Shown piece after piece: positions 44,711 to 55,867 of a stretch of DNA of 64,000 nucleotides. This DNA comes from Williamsia sp. 1138 (GTDB taxonomy: Bacteria; Actinomycetota; Actinomycetes; Mycobacteriales; Mycobacteriaceae), in assembly GCF_002095435.2 (NCBI RefSeq), contig NZ_MJEJ02000037.1, positions 1 to 64,000 on the forward strand. Reading direction: 5' to 3'. The notes beneath the pieces are model-generated. The model made no database searches. It was not told where the DNA came from and saw only the letters and a program-made list of their open reading frames with translations. The stretch's first letter is position 1. Every line of letters starts with the position of its first letter. A program made the translations under genes and the position numbers.

Positions 44711-45409
44711 TCAGCGCCGGCGCGTGGCGCGGGCCTCGAAACCGTCGCACAATGCCTCGACGCCCTGGTTCAGCAAGTAGCGCGGATCGTGCAACTGCGG
44801 GTTGCCCGTCCCGACGAGTTCGGCGAGATGGGGCGGCGGAGAGGCCTCGGGATGTCCGGCCAGCAGGTGCGTCAGCCCGCTCTGTCCTTCGTCGTCATCG
44901 TCGGCCCGGTCGAGCAGCAGACGCTCGGCGACCGTCGTCAGGACGCAACCCGCGATGTGGTTCCACAGCGTCAGCGCCATCTCGGTCGCTTCGGCGGTGG
45001 TGACCTTCAACTCCAAGAACGCTTCGACGAGCCAGTCGAGACAGTTCAGACTCTGCGGCCCCATGCTGGTGCGCGGCGATGCGAACGCCAGCAGCACCCA
45101 CGGGTGTCGTTGGTACAGACCCCAGTCGACCTCGGCGGCGATCATCGCCCGCTCTCGCCAGTTGGCCTCCCCTGGCGGCGGGTACGGAAAGCGCACGCCG
45201 ATCTCGTTCGACATGGCCCTGAGCAGGGCATCCTTGTCGGAAACGTGCCGATACAGCGACATCGTCCCCACCCCGAGGCGGTCCGCGATCTTGCGCATGG
45301 TGACCGCGCCGAACCCGTCGGCGTCGGCCAGTTCGATCGCGGCACTGACCACGGCGGCACGGGTGAGTTTGGGACTCTCTGCGCCCGAGTCAGCATCTAC
45401 GGCACTCAT
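44711..45409 (-). CDS. TetR-family repressor of the divergent MFS exporter
   Basis: A 232-residue TetR protein with the TetR_C_1-type C-terminus. The helix-turn-helix is ELADADGFGAVTMRKIADRLGVGTMSLYRHVSDKDALL. ATG at 45409 follows AAGGAGGTCCAG; longer frames are not supported. It is divergent from an MFS exporter and a nitroreductase gene, with a perfect operator between, the layout of drug-responsive efflux control. Confidence 0.88.
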   Translation of the reverse strand: MSAVDADSGAESPKLTRAAVVSAAIELADADGFGAVTMRKIADRLGVGTMSLYRHVSDKDALLRAMSNEIGVRFPYPPPGEANWRERAMIAAEVDWGLYQRHPWVLLAFASPRTSMGPQSLNCLDWLVEAFLELKVTTAEATEMALTLWNHIAGCVLTTVAERLLLDRADDDDEGQSGLTHLLAGHPEASPPPHLAELVGTGNPQLHDPRYLLNQGVEALCDGFEARATRRR

Positions 45410-45463
45410 CTGGACCTCCTTCACTCGCCCATTGTCCTGCCACCCGCGGAATAAAGGCTTTGC

Positions 45464-45493
45464 GTACAACGTACCCATATGCGTACGTTGTAC
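45464..45493. promoter_or_regulatory. Perfect operator between tetR and MFS exporter genes
   Basis: GTACAACGTAC (45464-45474) and GTACGTTGTAC (45483-45493) are exact reverse complements around CCATATGC. Each arm is itself nearly symmetric (GTAC at both ends), giving four GTAC half-sites. It lies 55 bp from the tetR start and 29 bp before the MFS start. Confidence 0.8.
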
Positions 45494-45521
45494 CCAACAA
45501 GGAAGAAGCAGGAGATCTGAA

Positions 45522-47042
45522 GTGAGCATCATGGACCGCCCGACCAACCCGCGAGCCGAGGCGAAGATCAGCCGCCCGGACCGACGGGTCTGGATGGGAC
45601 TGGCCGTCCTCACCCTCCCGGTGTTCCTGGTCTCCATGGACTTCTCTGTCCTCTACCTCGCCATCCCGACACTGAGCGCCGAGTTGTTGCCATCGGCAAC
45701 CCAGCAACTCTGGATCGTCGACATCTACGGCTTCCTCATCGCCGGCCTGCTGATCACCATGGGCAACCTCGGTGACCGCTTCGGCAGGCGCAAGTTGCTG
45801 CTGGTCGGCGCCACCCTCTTCGGCATCGCATCGGCGATCGCCGCGTTTGCGCCCGACGCCACCTCGCTCATCGCGGCTCGCGCGATCATGGGTATCGGTG
45901 GGGCAACCCTGCTGCCGTCGAGCCTGTCGCTCATCAGCAACATGTTCACCGAACCCGTCGCCCGCGCAAAGGCCATCGGCGTGTGGACTGCCGCGTTCGC
46001 CGGCGGGTCGGCCCTGGGCCCGGTCATCGGCGGCGTTCTGCTGCACCACTTCTGGTGGGGCTCGGTGTTCTTGATCAACGTTCCGGTGCTGCTCATCCTC
46101 CTGGTGTTCGCCCCCCGGCTCGTCCCGGAGTACCGATCCGGCACCTCCGACCCGTTCGACATCCTCGGGATCGTCTTGTCTCTGGTCGGCATCCTGCCGT
46201 TGGTGTACGCGATCAAACACGGCGCGGCCGAAGGCCTCGACACCACCACGGCAGTCTTCGCCGCGATCGGCATGATCGGCATGTGGCTGTTCATCCGGCA
46301 CGAGCGCAGGACCGCGCACCCGCTCCTCGAATTGAAGCTCTTCAAGAACGCGGGCTTCTCGGTCGCGATCGGCAGCGCGCTGACCGGCATGATGACCCTG
46401 GCCTCGCTGAGCTACCTCGCAGGCATCTATCTCCAGTCGGTGCTCGGTCGTGACGTACTGACCGCCGCGGTCCTCGGTATCCCCATGGCCATCGCGGTGG
46501 CGATCTTCTCGATGAGTGCATCGCGTATCGCCCGGTTCGTCTCGGTCCGGTGGGCTTTCGTCCTGGCGATCTTGGCGGCCGCCGCAGGCAACGCGGGAAT
46601 GCTGGGCCTCGGCGTCTCGAATGGTGTGCTGGTCTACCTGATCAGCTCCACGGTCGCCGGCATCGGTTACGGCGTGATCTTCTCGCTCGTCTCCGACGTC
46701 GCGGTCTCCTCCGTTCCGGTGGAGCGCAGTGGCGCGGCGGCAGGTATCTCCGAGACCAGCTTCGAGTTGGGGACCGCTTTCGGGCTCGCGGTGCTCGGCT
46801 CGGTGGCGACGATGGTGTTCCGGCAGAACGGCGCCGACGCCGGTGTCAGCGACACGCTGTCCGAGACACTGACCCACGCGGAATCTCTGGACCCGAGCGC
46901 TCAGAGTGCAATGGCGGAGGCGGCACGTACCGCATTCGTCGACGGCCTACACGTCACATCCGCAGTCAGCGTGGCACTCTTGGTGGCGGTCGCGTTCACG
47001 GTCGCAGTGGTTCTGCGCCGTGAGTCTCCGGCCACCTTCTAG
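45522..47042 (+). CDS. MFS multidrug exporter, DHA2/EmrB type (14 TM)
   Basis: A 506-residue transporter with about 14 membrane segments. Landmarks are the N-terminal LVSMDFSVLYLAIPTLSAEL, motif A GNLGDRFGRRKLLLVG and motif C GGSALGPVIGGVLL. GTG at 45522 (VSIMDRPTNP) follows GGAG by seven nt. The family exports quaternary ammonium compounds, antibiotics and dyes; the actual substrate is unknown. It is likely repressed by the divergent TetR and cotranscribed with the nitroreductase 36 nt downstream. Confidence 0.9.
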   Translation: MSIMDRPTNPRAEAKISRPDRRVWMGLAVLTLPVFLVSMDFSVLYLAIPTLSAELLPSATQQLWIVDIYGFLIAGLLITMGNLGDRFGRRKLLLVGATLFGIASAIAAFAPDATSLIAARAIMGIGGATLLPSSLSLISNMFTEPVARAKAIGVWTAAFAGGSALGPVIGGVLLHHFWWGSVFLINVPVLLILLVFAPRLVPEYRSGTSDPFDILGIVLSLVGILPLVYAIKHGAAEGLDTTTAVFAAIGMIGMWLFIRHERRTAHPLLELKLFKNAGFSVAIGSALTGMMTLASLSYLAGIYLQSVLGRDVLTAAVLGIPMAIAVAIFSMSASRIARFVSVRWAFVLAILAAAAGNAGMLGLGVSNGVLVYLISSTVAGIGYGVIFSLVSDVAVSSVPVERSGAAAGISETSFELGTAFGLAVLGSVATMVFRQNGADAGVSDTLSETLTHAESLDPSAQSAMAEAARTAFVDGLHVTSAVSVALLVAVAFTVAVVLRRESPATF

Positions 47043-47078
47043 GAGCCGGATCGGCTCTCTCACAAGGAGTTGCCTGCC

Positions 47079-49663
<2,585 letters not shown>

Positions 49664-49668
49664 TTCGC

Positions 49669-50061
49669 GTGACACCACCCTGCTGGTCGGCCGAGGTTCG
49701 CTATGCCGAGGCCGACCAGCAGGGTGTGGTCTTTAACGCCCACTATCTGCTCTACTGCGATGAAGCCATGGGCGCATTCTGCGCGCAGCACCACATACTC
49801 GAGTTCGCCCAGCTCGTCCGACTCAAGACCTCTACTCTCACCTGGCATGCTCCGGCGCGCTGGGGCGACACGATCGACGTCTTCGTATCGGTCGCCGGTC
49901 TGGGCCGCACCAGCGTCAGCATTCAGTTCGAGTTGAGGGTGGGCGAACGGTCGTGCTGCACCGTCGACACGGTCTACGTCTACGCCGATGACGCAGGTGC
50001 GCCCCAACCGATACCGGACACCATAAGACAAGTTCTCCTGCCGGAAAACGACACTCGCTGA
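49669..50061 (+). CDS. 4-hydroxybenzoyl-CoA-type (hotdog) thioesterase
   Basis: A 130-residue hotdog protein with GTG start, six nt after the leuA stop. VRYAEADQQGVVFNAHYLLYCDEAM has the catalytic Asp/Glu-x2-Gln-x-G and the N-x-x-Y region of the 4HBT/YbgC family. It hydrolyses acyl-CoAs; the natural substrate is unknown. Cotranscription with leuA is possible. Confidence 0.85.
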   Translation: MTPPCWSAEVRYAEADQQGVVFNAHYLLYCDEAMGAFCAQHHILEFAQLVRLKTSTLTWHAPARWGDTIDVFVSVAGLGRTSVSIQFELRVGERSCCTVDTVYVYADDAGAPQPIPDTIRQVLLPENDTR

Positions 50062-50078
50062 GTCCGAGGTCACAACGC

Positions 50079-50092
50079 ACACATATATGTGT
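50079..50092. promoter_or_regulatory. 14-bp perfect palindrome ACACATATATGTGT
   Basis: An AT-rich perfect palindrome 18 nt after the thioesterase stop, in an otherwise GC-rich genome, 68 bp before the next gene start. It may be a protein-binding site for the downstream gene; as a terminator it would be weak. Nothing identifies the binding protein. Confidence 0.45.
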
Positions 50093-50159
50093 CCATTCAG
50101 TCCACTCCCCCAGGCTCCGCCAGAACGTGTCCTCGGGTGAGCTGAACTAGAATCATCAC

Positions 50160-50423
50160 GTGAAGCGTCAACTGACCAACACCCTGTCGGCCGGGGCCCC
50201 GACGGGAATGCGTCCCGATTCCAACGCCATTCAGGCCAAGTATTTCGTCGACCAACTCGAGGCGTGGGCGACCAAGATCGAGCAGGACATCGCCGCCCGC
50301 AGAACGTCTGACAGCATCGGTCACGCACAGCGCCGCGAACTCTACGAGGTGCGCCGGCAGATCGACGCGCTACATGCTCGCTACCCGTCGGTCTTCGGGA
50401 GCATCGCCCGACAGACCCGGTAG
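50160..50423 (+). CDS. Small conserved hypothetical protein
   Basis: An 87-residue, mostly helical protein with GTG start: KYFVDQLEAWATKIEQDIAARR and RELYEVRRQIDALHARYP look like a coiled-coil pair. No known family is recognised. It is convergent with the LysR gene (16 nt apart). Confidence 0.55.
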   Translation: MKRQLTNTLSAGAPTGMRPDSNAIQAKYFVDQLEAWATKIEQDIAARRTSDSIGHAQRRELYEVRRQIDALHARYPSVFGSIARQTR

Positions 50424-50439
50424 TCACCCCGGCGACCGT

Positions 50440-51342
50440 TCACTCGGCCGCCGCGTCGACCACGGATGATTCGGAGATCAGCTCGCTGAGCAACTGTCGT
50501 ACCGATGCCCGCTCCGTGGCCCCAGGCCGGCTCAGCCCCTCGTACACCCGGGCAGCGCGGACCCCTGTGAGTACGAGGCGGTGGACGTCGGGGTCGCGCA
50601 CAGAGAACCGCGGCATCAGAGCGATCCCGTGGTTGCGGGCCACCATCGCCTCGATCGCCCGAAAATCGTTGATGCGGTAGGCGACCCGGGGCTGCACACC
50701 GGTCACCGCAGCCAGCGACAGCAGGACGTCGTCCACGGGGAATCCACCACGCACGCTGATCCAGTCCTCGTCCTCCAGTTCACCGAGCGTGACCTCGGTG
50801 CGTCCGACCAGCCGATGCGCGGCCCCGACCACCAGATCGATCGGTTCACGCATCACCGTGGTCACCGACACCCGGGCATCCACCACTTGCGGAGCCCTCT
50901 CGTCGCGATGTGTGAGCACCACGTCGAAGTCCGCCAACAGCGCCGGGGCGTCCGAGTACTTGACGTCCTCGTCGGACACCACCAACCGAATACCCAAGTT
51001 GCTCATACGATCCAGCACGCCAGGCAGCAACACGGCAGCGCCTGACGGGAACATCGCAAGCCGCACCGACCCCACCACGTCGTCGCGATAGGACGCCATC
51101 TCCGAGTCCGCCCGCGCGACGGCGGCAATCACCTCGTCGGCGCGCAGCACGAGCGCCCGACCGGCATCGGTGAGTCGGACCCGACGACCGTCCTGTTCCA
51201 GCAATGCGATCCCTGCCTCACGGCTGAGCACCTTCAGTTGCTGCGACACCGCAGACGGCGTCATGTTCATCGCCCCCGCGACACCACCCACCGTCCCGCG
51301 GTCGGCGAACTCCCGGAGGATGCGGAGTCGCTGCAGGTCCAT
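50440..51342 (-). CDS. LysR-family transcriptional regulator
   Basis: A 300-residue regulator. The N-terminal winged helix is LRILREFADRGTVGGVAGAMNMTPSAVSQQLKVLSREAGIALLEQDGRRVRLTDAG-like, typical of the family, and the remainder is the periplasmic-binding-like effector domain. The TVGGVAGAMNMT variant of the usual SFTAAAEALHVS is seen in ArgP/GltC-like actinobacterial proteins. It lies between a hypothetical gene and the second P450; no divergent partner, so the target is unclear. Confidence 0.9.
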   Translation of the reverse strand: MDLQRLRILREFADRGTVGGVAGAMNMTPSAVSQQLKVLSREAGIALLEQDGRRVRLTDAGRALVLRADEVIAAVARADSEMASYRDDVVGSVRLAMFPSGAAVLLPGVLDRMSNLGIRLVVSDEDVKYSDAPALLADFDVVLTHRDERAPQVVDARVSVTTVMREPIDLVVGAAHRLVGRTEVTLGELEDEDWISVRGGFPVDDVLLSLAAVTGVQPRVAYRINDFRAIEAMVARNHGIALMPRFSVRDPDVHRLVLTGVRAARVYEGLSRPGATERASVRQLLSELISESSVVDAAAE

Positions 51343-51422
51343 TGAAGTAAGGCTACAGAGTTCGACCTCGACCGTTCAGCACTACTTGATCCACATGATT
51401 CGAGCGGCGGCCTTCGAAGGAG

Positions 51423-52745
51423 TCATCGTCGGCGAACGACCAGTCGGCCCTTGCGCCTCGGCGAATAGGCCACCCCACGGCTGTGCCACCGTTCACCCGA
51501 CGCGTCGGTCGGGATCACCTCGAATGTCTGCAAGATCGTGCGCAGAGCCACGTCCATCTCCATGTTCGCGAACGCCGCGCCGATGCAGCGGCGCGTCCCG
51601 CCACCGAACGGAACCCAGGATCCGGACGGTTTCGACCCCAGAAAACGCGTCGGGTCGAAACGTTCGGGATCGCGGAACTCGGCGCTGTCATCGTGCAGCA
51701 ACGAGATACTCACGAGGACGGTGTAGCCCCGGGGAATGCGCCACGGCCCGAGCTCGAACACCGGCGCCTGCACGGTTCGGCCCGCGAGATCGATCACCGG
51801 GCGACTGCGTTGCACTTCCAGAATTGTGGCCTGGCGCAATTCATCTCCACCGTCGTCGACTTCTCGAACGAGGTCGGCCAGGACCTGGGGATGTCGGCGC
51901 AACCGTTCGAAGGCCCACGCGAGTGTGGTCGCTGTCGTCTCGTGACCGGCGGCCAGCAGGGTCAGCAGCTCGTCGGCGATCTCGCTGGTGGTCATCGAGG
52001 TGCCGTCGTCGTAGGTACTCCGCAGCATCAGGGCCACGATGTCGGTGCGCGACTCCAGGTTCGGCTCATCCTTCGCGGTGGCGACGAGTTCGGCGATGAC
52101 GGCGTCGTACTCCCCGCGGCGCGCCAGGAAACGCTCCCAGGGGTTCAGCTTTCCCAGGCGTGTGGGCAGGTTCGGCAGCGTGGCGAGGCGAGAGCCGAGC
52201 TCCACCATGGGCGGTATGAGCCGCCGTAGCGAATCGAGTTGTGCCCCATCGGCACCGAACACTGCCCGCAGGATCGCGTTGAGCGTGATCCGCATCATCG
52301 GATCCAGGCTCTCGAACTCGCGCCCCTGCGGCCACGAGGCGGTCTCCCGCAAGACTTCTTCCTCGATGATGCGCTCGTAACTCTTCACGCTCTTGCCGTG
52401 CAGAGGCGGGGTCAGCAACCTCCGCCGCCTGCGGTGCTCGTCTCCTTCGAGCGAGAACATCGACCGCTCGCCGAGGATGCGGCCGAGGTTGGGCTGCACA
52501 TTGCTCAGCACGCCTGCGGGAGTGGTGAACACCTGCTTTGCCAGCTTCGGATCGGAGACCGCGACAGTTCGGCCGAACACCGGCACGTCGAGCGAGAAGA
52601 CCGGTCCGTACCGACGTGAGAGCGCCGCCATCGTCTGCCGTCGAGCGGCGACGAATGCGATGCCCTGGACCGCACGGGGCAATCTCGGCCCCGGCGGCAC
52701 GTCTGTCTCGACAACGTCCGATGCTGCGTGATGCACTGCGCACAT
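51423..52745 (-). CDS. Cytochrome P450 (CYP135/CYP138-like)
   Basis: A 440-residue P450. PPGPRLPRAVQGI is the proline-rich hinge, AAGHETTATTLAW the I-helix with the Thr for proton delivery, LEVQRSRPV the ExxR, and FGGGTRRCIG the heme loop. The N-terminus and RRYGPVFSLDVP stretch resemble the mycobacterial CYP135/CYP138 group, which is often divergent from TetR genes as here. ATG at 52745 follows GAGGAG. No ferredoxin lies beside it; substrate unknown. Confidence 0.88.
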   Translation of the reverse strand: MCAVHHAASDVVETDVPPGPRLPRAVQGIAFVAARRQTMAALSRRYGPVFSLDVPVFGRTVAVSDPKLAKQVFTTPAGVLSNVQPNLGRILGERSMFSLEGDEHRRRRRLLTPPLHGKSVKSYERIIEEEVLRETASWPQGREFESLDPMMRITLNAILRAVFGADGAQLDSLRRLIPPMVELGSRLATLPNLPTRLGKLNPWERFLARRGEYDAVIAELVATAKDEPNLESRTDIVALMLRSTYDDGTSMTTSEIADELLTLLAAGHETTATTLAWAFERLRRHPQVLADLVREVDDGGDELRQATILEVQRSRPVIDLAGRTVQAPVFELGPWRIPRGYTVLVSISLLHDDSAEFRDPERFDPTRFLGSKPSGSWVPFGGGTRRCIGAAFANMEMDVALRTILQTFEVIPTDASGERWHSRGVAYSPRRKGRLVVRRR

Positions 52746-52769
52746 ACCGATGAACTCCTCGCCCCGGAC

Positions 52770-52810
52770 TGGTACTTCGTCGTACCACGTGACGGTACGC
52801 CCAAGTACCA
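52770..52810. promoter_or_regulatory. Nested palindromic operator between divergent P450 and tetR
   Basis: The 17-bp arms at 52770-52786 and 52794-52810 pair at 15 positions, with ACGTGAC between. The outer TGGTACTT/AAGTACCA and inner CGTACC/GGTACG blocks are perfect. A further TGGTAC occurs just before the tetR start. The length suggests two overlapping dimer sites, and TetR is the likely repressor of both genes. Confidence 0.75.
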
Positions 52811-52842
52811 CCGGTGGACAAGGGCCCGTAACCTGGTACGTG

Positions 52843-53460
52843 ATGACTTCCGCGCCGACCGCCCGTGCAGGTTCGCATCCCGACGAGGACGCCGAACCAT
52901 CTCATCGCGCACGCTTGCTCAACGCCCTGGGAGTCTCGATCGAAGAACGCGGATACCGGGCGACAACCGTTTCCGACATCGTCAGAGAGGCCCGCACCTC
53001 CCGCCGCACCTTCTATCAGGAGTTCGGGACCAAAGAGGAGTGCTTCATCGAGCTTCTCCACACCGCCAACACCGACATGATCGACGACATCGTCGCAGCG
53101 GTCGATCCCGAGGCCCCGTGGCGAACCCAGATCCGGCAGGCCGTCGAGGCCTACGTCCGATCGATCGAGGCGCGGCCCGCCCTCACCCTGAGCTGGATTC
53201 GCGAGCTCCCCGCGCTGGGCCCGACTGCGCGGCCGGTGCAGCGACAGGCGATGGAAGATTTCATCCAAACCTTGATCGCGCTGACCGGCACCGACCGGAT
53301 GCACGCCGCGGGCATCTCGACGATCTCGCGGTCGCTGGCGCTGCTGATGCTGGGCGGCCTACGCGAATTGACTGCCGTTGCAGTCGAAGACGGACAGCCG
53401 GTGTCAGATACGACGGAGACGATGGTCGACGCGTGCGTCGCCCTGCTTCTTCCGCGCTGA
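52843..53460 (+). CDS. TetR-family regulator divergent from P450
   Basis: A 205-residue protein. LNALGVSIEERGYRATTVSDIVREARTSRRTFYQEFGTKEECF is the TetR helix-turn-helix. ATG at 52843 (MTSAPTARAG) is preferred because earlier in-frame starts fall in the operator. Divergence from CYP135/138-like genes is a known mycobacterial arrangement. The ligand may be the P450 substrate. Confidence 0.88.
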   Translation: MTSAPTARAGSHPDEDAEPSHRARLLNALGVSIEERGYRATTVSDIVREARTSRRTFYQEFGTKEECFIELLHTANTDMIDDIVAAVDPEAPWRTQIRQAVEAYVRSIEARPALTLSWIRELPALGPTARPVQRQAMEDFIQTLIALTGTDRMHAAGISTISRSLALLMLGGLRELTAVAVEDGQPVSDTTETMVDACVALLLPR

Positions 53461-53526
53461 ACGGGCTTCTTGCCGTTTCAGCACGGTATTTTGCCACCCT
53501 CGGGTCGCTCCGGCCATTCTCTGCAC

Positions 53527-54120
53527 ATGGACCAAAAATTCTGGGATGAGCGTTACCTCGAAACCGAGCAGATCTGGAGCAACAACCCGAACCCGGTGCT
53601 GCTCGAACACGCGACCACTCTGACGCCGGGGCGAGCCCTCGACCTCGGTTGCGGCGAAGGGGCAGATGCGCGCTGGCTCGCCGGCCGCGGTTGGCAGGTG
53701 ACCGCTGTCGACATCTCGCCGGTTGCGATCGACCGAGCCCGCGCCCTGGGAGACGAACCCGCCATCGTCTGGCAACAGGCCGATGTGGTCGTCACCCCGC
53801 CACCGTCGCGCGCTTTCGACCTCGTGTCCCTGCAGTACTTCACCATCCTCAAGACCCCCGATGACCTCGCCGTACGCGGGATCATCGACGCGGTGGCCGT
53901 CGGCGGCACCCTGCTCTCGGTCTTTCACGAGATCCCGGACGATCCGGAGCACTGGCATGACCTCGACCCGCACGACTTCTACGAGCCCCATGACATCGCC
54001 GAGCTCCTCGGCGACGACTGGCGCATCGACATCGATCGGACGCAGGTCCGCACCACAGCCCCGCCCGAGGGCGCGCATCACACCCACGACACCGTCCTAC
54101 TGGCGGTTCGGCTGTCCTGA
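53527..54120 (+). CDS. Class I SAM-dependent methyltransferase (TehB-like)
   Basis: A 197-residue methyltransferase: DLGCGEGADARWLAGRGWQVTAVDIS is the SAM-binding G-loop and acidic strand, and FDLVSLQYFTILK follows. The N-terminal DQKFWDERYLETEQIWSNNPNPVLLEH is typical of the TehB/thiopurine-like group in actinobacteria. The substrate is unknown; tellurite or small-molecule detoxification is common in the group. Confidence 0.85.
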   Translation: MDQKFWDERYLETEQIWSNNPNPVLLEHATTLTPGRALDLGCGEGADARWLAGRGWQVTAVDISPVAIDRARALGDEPAIVWQQADVVVTPPPSRAFDLVSLQYFTILKTPDDLAVRGIIDAVAVGGTLLSVFHEIPDDPEHWHDLDPHDFYEPHDIAELLGDDWRIDIDRTQVRTTAPPEGAHHTHDTVLLAVRLS

Positions 54121-54206
54121 CACGGGCAGGATCATCCGAGTCGGGTGAGAAAACCCTGATCAAACGAGGCTAAGGTCGCCTGACCAGTCGAAAAGGGGCT
54201 CCTGCG

Positions 54207-55817
54207 GTGGCGACGAAAACAGGTTCGGGGCTAGTCCTGGCAGTGCTGGCATCAGGGCAGTTCCTGATGACCCTCGACAGTTCGGTCATGAACGTCTCGA
54301 TGGCGACCGTGGCCGACGATATCGGTACGACGATCACGGGTATCCAGACCGCCATCACGATGTACACCCTTGTGATGGCGAGCCTGATGATCACGGGCAG
54401 CAAGATCGGCACCATGCTCGGCCGGCGCCGTGCCTTCGCGATCGGCCTGGTGATCTACGGCGTGGGTTCGACTGTCACCGCCATCGCACCCAACCTGACG
54501 GTCCTCCTGATCGGGTGGTCGCTGCTCGAGGGGATCGGCGCAGCGCTCATCATGCCCGCGATCGTTGCGTTGGTGGCCGCCAACTTTCCACCCGACCGCC
54601 GCGCCGGCGCGTATGGGCTGGTGGCCGCCGCCGGGGCGATGGCCGTGGCGGTGGGGCCGCTGCTCGGCGGGGCGGTCACGACCTTCGCCTCCTGGCGGTA
54701 CGTCTTCGTCGGCGAGGTGGTGCTCGTCGTCGCAATCCTGTTGGTGATGCGCAAGATCAACGACGTGCCGCCGGTCAGCATCCGACTCGACGTGGTCGGT
54801 TCGGCACTGTCCGTGATCGGTCTGGGGATGTTCGTCTACGGGGTCCTGCGATCGAGCGAGTGGGGCTGGGTGCAGGCCAAGCCTGGCGGAACGGAACTGG
54901 CCGGCGTGTCACCGGTCGTCTGGCTGCTCATGGGCGGCCTCCTGGTCATCTACGGCTTCCTGCGATGGGAGACCCACCTCGCCGAGACCGGCGGCGACCC
55001 ACTGATCGATCCGGCAATGTTCCGCAATCGGCAGCTGACCGGTGGCCTGTCGATGTTCTTCGCCCAGTTCCTTGTTCAGGCAGGCGTGTTCTTCGCGGTG
55101 CCGCTGTTCCTCTCGGTCGTACTCGAGTTGACCGCCCTGCAGACCGGACTCCGGATCCTGCCGCTGTCGATCGCGCTGATCCTCGCGGCCATCGGGATCC
55201 CGAAGCTCAGGCCACAAGCCAACCCGCGCCGGGTCATCCGTATCGGGTTGACGTCGATGATCGTCGGCATCCTGATCCTGGTCGCGGGTATGGACCCAGG
55301 TGCCAACGCCGGTGTGGTCATGATCCCCATGCTCTTCATGGGATTCGGACTCGGCGCGCTGTCCTCGCAACTGGGCGCGGTGACGGTGTCCGCGGTTCCG
55401 GACTCGCAGAGCGCCGAAGTCGGCGGGCTGCAGAACACGGCCACCAACCTCGGTGCGTCCCTGGGCACGGCGCTGATCGGCTCCATCCTCATCGCAACGC
55501 TCACCACCACGGCCGTCGCCGGTCTGGCGGACAACCCGAGCGTCCCGGCAACTGTTGCCGAGCGGGCAACCACCGAACTCGCGTCGGGTGTGCCGTTCTT
55601 GTCGGACACCCAGCTGCAGAAAGCCCTGGACGAGGCCGGGGTTCCTGCTGAGACCGCGACAGCGGTTGTCGACGTGAACTCCGATGCCCGGCTGAAAGCG
55701 TTGCGGACAGCGTTCGCACTCGCCGGATTGCTGGCCATCGCGGCGCTGTTCGCGACCGGACGTATCCCCCGTACGCCGACCGGCACGCCGGTCGCGACGG
55801 CAGAGGCGTCGATGTAG
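54207..55817 (+). CDS. MFS exporter, DHA2 family (14 TM)
   Basis: A 536-residue transporter with GTG start after AAAAGGGG. LMTLDSSVMNVSMATVADDI is the usual first-helix motif, GSKIGTMLGRRRAFAIG motif A and AVAVGPLLGGAV motif C. The C-terminal half retains seven more segments. It has no adjacent TetR gene. Antibiotic or biocide export is likely; substrate unknown. Confidence 0.9.
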   Translation: MATKTGSGLVLAVLASGQFLMTLDSSVMNVSMATVADDIGTTITGIQTAITMYTLVMASLMITGSKIGTMLGRRRAFAIGLVIYGVGSTVTAIAPNLTVLLIGWSLLEGIGAALIMPAIVALVAANFPPDRRAGAYGLVAAAGAMAVAVGPLLGGAVTTFASWRYVFVGEVVLVVAILLVMRKINDVPPVSIRLDVVGSALSVIGLGMFVYGVLRSSEWGWVQAKPGGTELAGVSPVVWLLMGGLLVIYGFLRWETHLAETGGDPLIDPAMFRNRQLTGGLSMFFAQFLVQAGVFFAVPLFLSVVLELTALQTGLRILPLSIALILAAIGIPKLRPQANPRRVIRIGLTSMIVGILILVAGMDPGANAGVVMIPMLFMGFGLGALSSQLGAVTVSAVPDSQSAEVGGLQNTATNLGASLGTALIGSILIATLTTTAVAGLADNPSVPATVAERATTELASGVPFLSDTQLQKALDEAGVPAETATAVVDVNSDARLKALRTAFALAGLLAIAALFATGRIPRTPTGTPVATAEASM

Positions 55818-55867
55818 AGCACGTTCGTATGACACCGCGAGCAGTGGTGATCACATACGCTCCGACG

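Noticed and set aside
44802-47042. A 746-residue plus-strand frame containing the MFS exporter
   Set aside because: Its first 240 residues are antisense to the TetR gene and cross the operator; GTG at 45522 has a proper ribosome site.
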